NCBI GenBank assembly: GCA_018828125.1 | Contig: JAHJWB010000022.1 | Span: 186,001-250,000, forward strand | DNA length: 64,000 nt | Reading direction: 5' to 3' | Source: Gammaproteobacteria bacterium | GTDB taxonomy: Bacteria; Pseudomonadota; Gammaproteobacteria; Burkholderiales; Burkholderiaceae_C | Part shown: positions 56,829-64,000 of the stretch, one piece after another | Layout of the letters: the number at the start of each line of letters is the position of its first letter | Numbering within the stretch: position 1 is the first letter of the stretch | Made by a program: the position numbers and the translations under genes | Notes under the pieces: generated by a model | Databases searched by the model: none | What the model was told of the DNA's origin: nothing | Seen by the model: only the letters and a program-made list of their open reading frames with translations

Positions 56829-57041
56829 GGGCTCACTCCCTTGTTATGTGGCGTCGTCTGCGGTGGGGGCATGGGGTGCTTTCAACCCCACACCAGCCAA
56901 GCAGGCCAGGGAGCTGAAAGCTACCAACTGGGGTAGGTTTCCAAGGAGCTATCTCCGTAAAAGTAAGCGAGCGGCGGATTATGGCACTGCGGGGTGGCAA
57001 GGCGGTGGCACAGGGCGCACCGCTTGGTGCCTGTACTCTTC
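56829..57041. promoter_or_regulatory. Region upstream of corA
   Basis: 213 bases between the corA start and the stop of the UDG-like gene. It should carry the corA promoter. I see no M-box-like structure that I can support. Confidence 0.35.
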
Positions 57042-57848
57042 TCAGGCTGCACCACTGGCGGAAGGCGCACTGCGCACAATGGCCAGCGCACGGCACAAGT
57101 CCGCCCAGGCGGCAGCCTTGTTGTCTTGGGATCGCAACAAAAAAGCCGGGTCGTAAGTGACCACGGCCGGGCAACCGGCCAACTGGTGGGGCCCGGCGCG
57201 CAGACGGCCCAGGGGCTCGGTGCGGCCCAGCGCTGCGCGGGCGGCCACATGGCCCAGCACCAGCACCATGGCGGGCCGCAGGGTGGCGACGGTGTCTGCC
57301 AATGTGGCCGCAATGTCGGCGCCCTGGGCTTCGGTGCCGGGCGCGGCAGTACGTTCCAGCGCCGCCAGAAACACCCGCGGGTGGCGGTGCAACTGCATGG
57401 CGCGCAGCATGTTGTCCAGCAGGCGCCCGGCATCGCCACCCAGGGGGTCGGCGGGGGTGAGGCTTTCGGTCACGATGAGCCAACCGGCGCCCAGTTCGGT
57501 CGGGGTTTGGGCCGGATCGGCCCCGGGGTAGAGCGCCTGGGTGGGGTGCAATTTGAGCGCAGGGGCCGCAGAGGCGGAGGCAGAGACGGAGACAGGGGTG
57601 GCAGCAGTGGTCTGAGGTGTGCGGTTCGTGCGAACTGGCGCTGTGGTAGCCGCGCTGCCTGTGGCCACCGGAGCGTCGGGGCGGGGCGCCGACACGGGGG
57701 GCGCGACAGGCATTGACGACCGCGGCGGGTTTGCGGCGGGTTGGTTGGGGGCCAGCGGCGCGGCGGCCACGGTTTCGGGCGGGCCCCACATAGTGACGCC
57801 CATTTCTTGCAACATGGCGCGTTGGCGCGCATCGAGGTGGAGGCTCAT
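57042..57848 (-). CDS. Degenerate uracil-DNA-glycosylase-superfamily protein
   Basis: 268 residues from ATG 57848. Residues about 15-95 are a Pro/Ala/Thr linker. The rest follows the family-4 UDG layout (GGDAGRLLDNMLRAMQLHR; LRPAMVLVLGHVAARAALG; LLRSQDNKAAAWADLCRAL). The key residues are lost: the GEAPG motif reads TESLT and the HPA/HPS motif reads YDPAF, and the four Fe-S cysteines are absent. It is therefore probably not an active glycosylase; a structural or regulatory role is possible. It lies downstream of rimI, the usual place of a UDG gene in relatives. Confidence 0.7.
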   Translation of the reverse strand: MSLHLDARQRAMLQEMGVTMWGPPETVAAAPLAPNQPAANPPRSSMPVAPPVSAPRPDAPVATGSAATTAPVRTNRTPQTTAATPVSVSASASAAPALKLHPTQALYPGADPAQTPTELGAGWLIVTESLTPADPLGGDAGRLLDNMLRAMQLHRHPRVFLAALERTAAPGTEAQGADIAATLADTVATLRPAMVLVLGHVAARAALGRTEPLGRLRAGPHQLAGCPAVVTYDPAFLLRSQDNKAAAWADLCRALAIVRSAPSASGAA

Positions 57849-57916
57849 ACAGGTGGGCGGTGGGCGGTGGGCGGTGGGGGTGCGGGCCGTCGCGGTGGGG
57901 TGCATCTTGGCGGGTA

Positions 57917-58423
57917 TCAAAGCGGCAAGCTCATGACAACGGCATCTTCGCGCTGTCCCTGGTCTGCGGGGTAATAGCGCTTGCGCTCGCCCACGCGGCG
58001 AAAGCCATGGACCTGGTAGATGTGCTGGGCGCGCAGATTGCTGGCGCGCACCTCCAGCCACAGCCATTGTGCGCCTCGCCCGCGTGACCACAGGGCCAGC
58101 GCATCCAGCAGCACCCGCGCCCAGCCCTGGCGTTGAAACTCGGGCGTGACGGTGATGTTGAGCAGGTGCACTTCATCCACGCCCATCATGGCCACAAAGT
58201 AGCCCAGCAGGTGGTCGCCCGCCATCAGCACCTGGGCCTGGTAGCCCGACGCCAGCGCATCGGTGAAGTTGCCGCGTGTCCAGGGGTGGGTGTAGGCGCG
58301 TAGCTCCACCGCCAGCACGGCGTCGAGCTGCGCGAGGGTCAACGCTTCAAAGCGGGCCTCCAGACGCAGTTCAGGCCGTGAATTCAGTGTGTCGCCGTCA
58401 GACGATGTGGGTAAAGCGCTCAT
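57917..58423 (-). CDS. rimI: Ribosomal protein S18 alanine N-acetyltransferase (RimI-like)
   Basis: 168 residues. GNAT fold with the acetyl-CoA loop FQRQGWARVLLDALALW and the downstream IYQVHGFRRVGERKRYY core is typical of RimI. The Glu/Tyr active-site region is conserved. It acetylates the N-terminal alanine of ribosomal protein S18. The tsaB stop is 6 bases before its ATG, so tsaB-rimI form an operon, as in many bacteria. Confidence 0.92.
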   Translation of the reverse strand: MSALPTSSDGDTLNSRPELRLEARFEALTLAQLDAVLAVELRAYTHPWTRGNFTDALASGYQAQVLMAGDHLLGYFVAMMGVDEVHLLNITVTPEFQRQGWARVLLDALALWSRGRGAQWLWLEVRASNLRAQHIYQVHGFRRVGERKRYYPADQGQREDAVVMSLPL

Positions 58424-58429
58424 GCCTTC

Positions 58430-59143
58430 TCAGGGTTGGACTGCAGTCGGGTTGGCGCGCAGGGCGGCGCGTTCGGCCGTGGTTTGCGCCACTTTATCGC
58501 GGATATAGCGGGGCAGCGCATCGCTGGCGGGCAAGCCGCCGCCTGCGGCCAGCAGGGCGGGTGCCAGGCGCAGCAGGGCCGTGGCGGTGGGCAGGGCCAT
58601 GACATGGAGAGCATTGGGGGCCAGACGGTCACCATACGGCGCCCTTGCATTGCCCGCCACGGTCCACCCGGCGGGGAGCGACACGGTTTCGGGCGCGCCC
58701 AGGCCAAAGTCGGCATCGGTCCGCCAGCCGTTGTCGCCACCCAGCCACTCGCAGCGCGCGTGATAGACCTCGCCCATGCGCGCGTCCAGCACGGCCACCA
58801 CCTGGGTGCAGCCATGTTGCAGGCGGGCTTCTTCAGCCACGGCCAGCAGGGTGTCCACGGGCAGCACGGGTACGCCTTGGCCCCCGCGCGCCCCAAAGGC
58901 CAGCCCCTGCGCCACCGCACAGGCCGTGCGCAGGCCCGTGAAGGAACCCGGGCCACGCCCGAAAACAATAGCGTCCAGCGTGTCGAAGGTCAGCCCGGCC
59001 TCTGCCACCAGATGGCGCAATTCAGGGATCAGGGTGGCCGACGCCTGGGCCCCGCCCGGGCCGGTGTGCTGCACCAGGACTTCGCCGTGTCGTACGGCGA
59101 TGGAAAGGGTGTCGGTACTGGTGTCGAAGGCGAGCAGATTCAT
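58430..59143 (-). CDS. tsaB: tRNA threonylcarbamoyladenosine biosynthesis protein TsaB
   Basis: 237 residues from ATG 59143. The ASKHA-fold start (LLAFDTSTDTLSIAV) and the hallmark FGRGPGSFTGLRTACAVAQGLAFG are clear, as is VPVLPVDTLLAVAEEA. It partners TsaD/TsaE in making t6A37 in tRNAs that read ANN codons. A longer open frame continues upstream to 59629 but is the shadow of the transporter gene. The tsaB 5' end overlaps the DMT gene stop by 4 bases. Confidence 0.95.
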   Translation of the reverse strand: MNLLAFDTSTDTLSIAVRHGEVLVQHTGPGGAQASATLIPELRHLVAEAGLTFDTLDAIVFGRGPGSFTGLRTACAVAQGLAFGARGGQGVPVLPVDTLLAVAEEARLQHGCTQVVAVLDARMGEVYHARCEWLGGDNGWRTDADFGLGAPETVSLPAGWTVAGNARAPYGDRLAPNALHVMALPTATALLRLAPALLAAGGGLPASDALPRYIRDKVAQTTAERAALRANPTAVQP

Positions 59144-60138
59144 GGGGCGGAGGGAGATTGGTGCGGGGGCGTAACGGCAGGCACCGCACCCTGGCTCTTG
59201 CCCAGCACGCCCAGCAAAATACCGGTGGTGACCAGCAGCAGCCCGGCGACAAGGTTCCAGTACATCGGCTCGTTCAGAAAAACCACGGCCCCGATGGCCG
59301 ACAGCCCCGGAACCAGCGCGGTGATCATGGTTGAGCGCACGGGGCCGAAGTGCTGGATCATGCGTGTAAAGCTGATGCCTGAGATCACCACCGATCCTCC
59401 GCCTTGGAACACCATCTGAAAGGCGATCTCGCTCCATGGAGCAATGGACAGGTGGCTGGTGACCGCGCCCAGTGCCACCAGCAGTGCGTACGCGGGCACG
59501 TACACCATGCAGGCGAAGGCGGTGATTGCGATGGTGGCCTGCACCGCATCGACCGCGTGCCGCCGCGCCAGCACGCTGTAAGTGGCCCAGCATGAGGCGG
59601 CCAGCATGAACAGCACATCGCCCTTCCACACATCGCCGCCCGAAAAAGCCGCCAACAGGCTGCGTCCACCCACCAGCAAGTCACCGGCCACGATCAGCGC
59701 CAGCCCGGCGGCGCGCAGCGGGGTAATGTGGTCGCGCAGCAGCACGGCAGCGAGCAGGGCGGTCCACAGCGGCAGGCTGCCCGGCATCAGCACGGCCGCA
59801 TGTGTGGCTGGCGCGTGAAAGAACCCCGAATACGCCAGCAGTGCGTAAAGCAGTCCGCCAAAAGTGCCCAGCAGTGCAGTAGTGCGCAATGGAAGCGGAG
59901 ATATGCCCAGCAGGCTGGAGGGCGCCGCCAGGGCGTCTTGAGACGCCTTGCGCCTCCGCACCATCCACCACCCCCAGGGCAGCAGCACCAGGCTCGCGCC
60001 GATGATGCGCATCAACGCAATATCGAACGGGGTGAGCGTGCGCTGGGCAGAGGCGCGTGCAATGACGATGAAGCCCGTCCAGATGATGACGGTGACAACA
60101 GCCGCCAGTAGGCCGATGGCGCGAGGAGAAAAACGCAT
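59140..60138 (-). CDS. EamA/DMT-superfamily transporter
   Basis: 332 residues from ATG 60138, behind GGAGAAAAAC. About ten hydrophobic helices, beginning with RAIGLLAAVVTVIIWTGFIVIARA, form two EamA repeats (about 9-150 and 180-320). Members export amino acids or metabolites. The substrate is unknown. It overlaps tsaB by 4 bases (ATGA) and so may be co-transcribed with tsaB-rimI, but their functions are not obviously linked. Confidence 0.88.
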   Translation of the reverse strand: MRFSPRAIGLLAAVVTVIIWTGFIVIARASAQRTLTPFDIALMRIIGASLVLLPWGWWMVRRRKASQDALAAPSSLLGISPLPLRTTALLGTFGGLLYALLAYSGFFHAPATHAAVLMPGSLPLWTALLAAVLLRDHITPLRAAGLALIVAGDLLVGGRSLLAAFSGGDVWKGDVLFMLAASCWATYSVLARRHAVDAVQATIAITAFACMVYVPAYALLVALGAVTSHLSIAPWSEIAFQMVFQGGGSVVISGISFTRMIQHFGPVRSTMITALVPGLSAIGAVVFLNEPMYWNLVAGLLLVTTGILLGVLGKSQGAVPAVTPPHQSPSAP

Positions 60139-60254
60139 CGGGGGATTATCGGGTGCCGGCGGGGCCCGGCTTGTCGGCCCACTGGCCGCCCCTATGGGCA
60201 CCCCGGAATCCATGGCCGCCACTCACAGCCCTCTGCGTGCCGGTGGTCAAAGAG

Positions 60255-62027
60255 TCAGAAGGACTCCCAATCCTCGTCATTTCCGGGTTTGGACGGGCGA
60301 CTTGGGGTCTTGGGTGCTGCCGCCAGTACCTGGCGCGCCGCCTTGGCGGGGGGAGAAAGCGGCACCTTGGCCATGGGGGCCGGACGCTGGGAATCCGCTT
60401 TGGGCGCAGCAGCAGGTGCGGGCGACTGTTTGCGCGGGGCTGGAGACGCCGCATAGGCGCCCGCCCCCAGGGTCTGGTCGGATGTCAGCTTGAAAACGGC
60501 CACCACCTGCACCAGGTCATGCGCCTGGTTTCGGAGGCTGCTGGCCGCTGCCGCCATTTGCTCGACAAGTGCCGCATTTTGTTGGGTGGCCTGGTCCATG
60601 GATGTCACGGCCTCGCCCACCTGCGCAACACCTGCACTCTGTTCGTGGCTTGCCGCGCTGATCTCTCCCATGATGTCCGTCACCCGCCGAATGCTGCTTA
60701 CCACCTCGGTCATGGTGCTTCCGGCCTTGTCCACCAGGGCCGTGCCGTGCTCCACACGCTCCACGCTGGCACTGATGAGGTTCTTGATCTCTTTGGCCGC
60801 CTCGGCGCTGCGACCGGCCAGGCTGCGCACCTCGGAGGCGACAACGGCAAATCCCCGGCCTTGTTCCCCCGCACGGGCCGCTTCCACGGCCGCGTTCAGT
60901 GCAAGAATGTTGGTTTGAAACGCGATGCCGTCAATGACGCTGATGATGTCGCTGATCTTGCGGCTGGCATCGTTGATGCCTTTCATGGTCTCAACCACTT
61001 CGCCCACCACCGCGCCGCCTTGTACCGCAACGTTCGACGCCGTCAACGCAAGCTGGTTTGCCTGGCGCGCGTTGTCGGCATTGTTTCGGACCGTTGAATT
61101 AAGTTCTTCCATGCTCGCGGCCGTTTGCTCCAGTGCGCTCGCCTGGTGTTCGGTGCGGGCGCTTAGATCGCTGTTGCCTTGGGCGATTTCGGCGCTTGCG
61201 TTGGAGACAGACTCTGAGCCCCGACGAACGTTGTTCACCACAGCCGAGAGGCTGGTCTGCATGAGTTCCAGCGACGACATCAGCTCACCCACCTCGTCCT
61301 TGCCATGCGCAGGGACCTTGGCGGTGAGGTCGCCCGCTGCCACCCGTTTGGCAAGGTCTGAGGCCTGCGCCAGCGGCTTGGTGACCGAGTTCGCCAGAAG
61401 CCATGAAAACAGCCCGCCCACGAAAACGCTGAGCACGCCCAGAACCATCAGCAGTTGGCTGCTGGACTGCCGATTGGCCTGAATGGCACGCCCCAGTTCA
61501 TCCACCTGAGTGCGTTGTGCACGCAGCAGTTCGTCCATCTTGGCCGCGTAGTTGTTGGCATCGGGCATGAACTGCTTTTCGAGCAGGCTGTTGGCCTCGT
61601 CCACCTTGCCTTCTTTTTTCAGGGCAAAGATCGTGTCGCGATTCTTCAGGTACAGAGAGCGCAGGGCACCGATCTCCTGGAAGATTTTCTTCTCCGACTC
61701 CAGGTACATCAGTGCTTCGACAGACTTTTGCAGTTCTCCCGAGCTTTTGGAAGATGCCTTGCTGTCTTCGGCAAAAAAGTCTGCCAGGGACGGGTCGCTG
61801 CTGCGTGCGACCGCTGCCGTGCGCGTGATACCCGCGCGCAGATTGCGGGCCCAATCGCTGACCAGTCGCTCGGTCTTGATGGGGTTCTGCACCATCTCTT
61901 CGGTTGCGGCCGCCAGGGCGTTCAAGCGCGAAATGCTCACACCGATCACGCCCATGGAGAGCAACAGCACCAGTGCAAATCCAAGCGCCAGGCGCTTGGC
62001 AACGGACATATTAGAAAGCAGACTCAT
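60255..62027 (-). CDS. Methyl-accepting chemotaxis protein
   Basis: 590 residues from ATG 62027. A first helix (about 12-32) leads to a four-helix-bundle periplasmic sensor (about 33-190), a second helix (about 191-212), a HAMP domain ([22 protein letters not shown]) and a long signalling hairpin with the highly conserved tip [34 protein letters not shown] (about 300-340). The last residues are DWESF, a CheR/CheB-binding-type pentapeptide, after a flexible Pro/Ala tail. The ligand is unknown; the sensor is of the Tar/4HB class. Confidence 0.93.
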   Translation of the reverse strand: MSLLSNMSVAKRLALGFALVLLLSMGVIGVSISRLNALAAATEEMVQNPIKTERLVSDWARNLRAGITRTAAVARSSDPSLADFFAEDSKASSKSSGELQKSVEALMYLESEKKIFQEIGALRSLYLKNRDTIFALKKEGKVDEANSLLEKQFMPDANNYAAKMDELLRAQRTQVDELGRAIQANRQSSSQLLMVLGVLSVFVGGLFSWLLANSVTKPLAQASDLAKRVAAGDLTAKVPAHGKDEVGELMSSLELMQTSLSAVVNNVRRGSESVSNASAEIAQGNSDLSARTEHQASALEQTAASMEELNSTVRNNADNARQANQLALTASNVAVQGGAVVGEVVETMKGINDASRKISDIISVIDGIAFQTNILALNAAVEAARAGEQGRGFAVVASEVRSLAGRSAEAAKEIKNLISASVERVEHGTALVDKAGSTMTEVVSSIRRVTDIMGEISAASHEQSAGVAQVGEAVTSMDQATQQNAALVEQMAAAASSLRNQAHDLVQVVAVFKLTSDQTLGAGAYAASPAPRKQSPAPAAAPKADSQRPAPMAKVPLSPPAKAARQVLAAAPKTPSRPSKPGNDEDWESF

Positions 62028-62229
62028 GGACGCCCTGTTGTGTGGAGATTTATGGTTGAAAAGACAGATGTCGCAACGGTTGTCACCCGTGCGCCCCCAG
62101 TCTGGCGGTCGGGTTGTTGCATAGTGTAAGTACGAGGCGTCATGTGGTGATCGCTCCATACACCTTCATGGTGCCGCGGTGGCGCGTGCGCCACACCGCG
62201 CGATGGCGGCGCTGGTCTAGACTCCCAGC
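62028..62229. promoter_or_regulatory. MCP / dacB divergent promoter region
   Basis: 202 bases between divergent starts with no coding. A sigma-54 or FliA-like box was not evident by eye. Confidence 0.35.
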
Positions 62230-63702
62230 ATGAAGACGACGAGATTCAACACGTTCTGCCACCAGGTGTTCACATGGCTGAGCGGCGTTGCGCTGCTCGC
62301 AACCAGCGCAGCTTGGCAGGGCTCCCATGCCCAGCCCGCGGTGGCAGCACCGCCCGCCTTGCCGCCCGAGGTCGAGTCCGCCTTGGCCCGTGCCCGGCTG
62401 CCGCGCGAAGCGCTCAGCGTGCTCGTGGTCGACGCCCAGGGCACGGGGCGGACTACCCCACGCCTTTCGCACCGTGCCCACGTGGCTGTCAACCCCGCGT
62501 CGGTGATGAAGCTGGTGACCACTTACGCTGCACTGGAGCAACTGGGCCCCGCCTATGTGTGGAACACGCCTGTCTACCTGCAAGGCACGGTGCAGGACGG
62601 AAGCCTGCGGGGTAATGTGTATATCCAGGGGCAGGGCGATCCCAAGCTGGTCATGGAACGCCTGTGGCTGCTGATGCGGCGCCTGCAAGGCCAGGGCATT
62701 CAGGTCATCGTGGGCGACATCGTGCTCGACCGCACGGCCTTTGACGTGACCGACCACGATCCGGCCCGTTTTGACGGCGAGCCCCTGCGACCGTACAACG
62801 CCGCACCCGATGCTTTGCTGCTGAATTACAAGTCCTCGGTAATGACGTTTGTGCCCGATGTGTCGGCAGGCGTGGCACGCATCCAGTACGACCCGCCGTT
62901 GGCGGGCGTGCAGCGCCAGGCCACCGTGGCGCTGGCGGCGGCAGGTACCGAATGTGGGGACTGGCGCGGGGCCTTGCGGGCAGAGCTGGTCGATCCGCTG
63001 AAGGTCAGCTTTCAAGGGGTGTACACCGCAGCCTGTGGCGAGCGGGCGTGGCCTGTGGCTGCGGCCGATCCGCGCGGTTTTGCGGCGCGGGCGGTGGAGG
63101 GCATGTGGCGCGAGTTGGGCGGCAAGCTCACGGGCACGGTGCGGGAGGGCAAGGTGCCTTCCGGGCTCAAGCCCGCATTTGTGGTCACGTCCCCGGCGCT
63201 GGCTGAGGTGGTGCGCGACGTGAACAAATACAGCAACAACGTCATGGCGCAGCATGTGTTTCTGACCCTGGCGCTGCAAAAGAACGGCGTCGCCACATTC
63301 GACGGCGCGCGAGAGGCGCTGCGCCAGTGGTGGACAGCCCGCATGGGTGATGCAGAGCTGCCCCTGGCCGACAACGGCGCAGGGCTGAGCCGCGACGCGC
63401 GCATCACGGCACAGGCGCTGGCCCGCATGCTGCAGGTGGCCTGGGCATCTCCGGTGATGCCGGAGCTGGTGGCCTCGCTGCCCATTTCAGGGGTGGACGG
63501 CACCCTGCGCCGCAGCCAGAGCCGTGCGGGCACTGCCCACCTCAAAACAGGCAGTCTGCGCGATGTGATGGCGGTGGCGGGCTATGTACACGCGGCGAGC
63601 GGGCGGCGGTATGTGCTGGTGGCCGTGGTCAACCATGCCAACGCGGGAGGCGCCCGCCCTGTTTTGGACGCCCTCACCGACTGGGCCGCCCGCGACCAGT
63701 AA
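62230..63702 (+). CDS. dacB: D-alanyl-D-alanine carboxypeptidase/endopeptidase (PBP4, DacB)
   Basis: 490 residues. Signal peptide with FTWLSGVALLATSAAWQGSHA. The serine-protease-like triad of class C PBPs is intact: SVMK (Ser91, Lys94), SNN in KYSNNVMAQ and KTG in HLKTGSLRDV. It trims or cuts peptidoglycan cross-links in the periplasm. Length matches E. coli PBP4 (about 477). It stands alone. Confidence 0.95.
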   Translation: MKTTRFNTFCHQVFTWLSGVALLATSAAWQGSHAQPAVAAPPALPPEVESALARARLPREALSVLVVDAQGTGRTTPRLSHRAHVAVNPASVMKLVTTYAALEQLGPAYVWNTPVYLQGTVQDGSLRGNVYIQGQGDPKLVMERLWLLMRRLQGQGIQVIVGDIVLDRTAFDVTDHDPARFDGEPLRPYNAAPDALLLNYKSSVMTFVPDVSAGVARIQYDPPLAGVQRQATVALAAAGTECGDWRGALRAELVDPLKVSFQGVYTAACGERAWPVAAADPRGFAARAVEGMWRELGGKLTGTVREGKVPSGLKPAFVVTSPALAEVVRDVNKYSNNVMAQHVFLTLALQKNGVATFDGAREALRQWWTARMGDAELPLADNGAGLSRDARITAQALARMLQVAWASPVMPELVASLPISGVDGTLRRSQSRAGTAHLKTGSLRDVMAVAGYVHAASGRRYVLVAVVNHANAGGARPVLDALTDWAARDQ

Positions 63703-63775
63703 AGACCAGTGAATAATTCCCGGCGCGCTGCTGTGGCAGCGCTGCACTTTGAACAGGCGCTTGGCCCGTCCTTCC

Positions 63776-64000
63776 ATGCAATCCTCTGAACTCATTGGCT
63801 ACCTGGCCGCTGCCCTCACCACCTGCAGCTTTGTGCCCCAGGCGCTGCACACCTTCCGCACGCGGGACGTGAGTGGCATCTCGCTGGGCATGTACAGCGT
63901 GTTCACCCTGGGCATTGCCCTGTGGTTGGTGTACGGGCTGGCGCTGGCGGCGTGGCCCATCGTGGCAGCCAACGCCATCACCTTGATGTTGGCCAGCGCC
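63776..64000 (+). CDS. SemiSWEET/PQ-loop sugar transporter, 3'-truncated
   Basis: The first 75 residues only; the gene runs off the right edge. MQSSELIGYLAAALTTCSFVP and the FRTRDVSGISLGMYSVFTLG segment contain the PQ (or PQ-like) motif and the second-helix pattern of SemiSWEETs (about 90 residues complete). It likely transports sugars by facilitated diffusion as a dimer. Confidence 0.85.
   Translation, partial: MQSSELIGYLAAALTTCSFVPQALHTFRTRDVSGISLGMYSVFTLGIALWLVYGLALAAWPIVAANAITLMLASA

Noticed and set aside
56829..57041. Mg2+ riboswitch upstream of corA
   Set aside because: No supported conserved structure could be drawn and M-boxes are rare in betaproteobacteria.
57849..58091. Upstream extension of the UDG-like protein
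   Set aside because: It overlaps rimI in another frame and reads as a shadow translation.
59144..59629. Upstream extension of TsaB
   Set aside because: It lies within the DMT transporter gene on the same strand in another frame; the canonical TsaB start is at 59143.

Overview
The window is GC-rich, densely packed bacterial chromosome. Gene content and order (vanAB/vanR, a protocatechuate 4,5-cleavage operon with LysR, Bug and TRAP uptake proteins, gap-tkt, pyk, fba, pntAB) and a dispersed ~48-bp palindromic repeat point to a betaproteobacterium of the Comamonadaceae, most like Acidovorax and relatives. This is inferred from gene content, not from a marker gene. I saw no rRNA, tRNA, CRISPR array, insertion sequence or prophage.

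Layout. 1-3.8 kb: end of a PNPOx-family gene, a radical-SAM/DUF4130 putative DNA-repair couplet and a class-I glutamine-amidotransferase-like hydrolase. 4.0-9.7 kb: a large FecR-TPR-outer-membrane-barrel fusion overlapping a CHASE2 adenylate cyclase, then an HPF-like ribosome-associated protein. 10.3-24.6 kb: an aromatic-acid catabolic island with vanillate demethylase (vanAB) and its GntR regulator, a TRAP transporter, an orphan Bug binding protein, a LysR regulator and a protocatechuate meta-cleavage operon (oxalomesaconate hydratase, CHA aldolase, PDC hydrolase, a fused LigA-LigB dioxygenase, CHMS dehydrogenase). Vanillate would become protocatechuate, which is ring-opened and taken to pyruvate and oxaloacetate. 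24.7-34.1 kb: a PhzS-like flavin monooxygenase, small accessory genes, an aldo/keto reductase, two DUF4398 lipoproteins, an MscS channel and a PQQ-dependent quinate/glucose-type dehydrogenase that could also feed protocatechuate.

34.4-49 kb is central carbon metabolism: gap, tkt, pyk and fba, all with good catalytic motifs. A lower-GC two-gene cassette between gap and tkt looks like a papain-fold toxin with a downstream immunity gene. The same stretch has a SpeD-type decarboxylase, a MurU-like nucleotidyltransferase, aminopeptidase P, two PAP2 phosphatases and a divergent two-component system with a PmrA-box-like direct repeat between them. 49-64 kb: a lipoprotein, pntAB, fadD, MTA/SAH nucleosidase, corA, a degenerate UDG-family protein with rimI and tsaB, a DMT exporter, a chemoreceptor, dacB and the start of a SemiSWEET gene.

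The most interesting signals are the toxin-immunity-like pair at 35.6-36.8 kb; the outer-membrane fusion paired with a CHASE2 cyclase at 4.1-9.6 kb; copies of the dispersed repeat inside two enzyme genes without breaking frame; the alpha-beta fused ring-cleavage dioxygenase; and the putative PmrAB-PAP2 regulatory unit.
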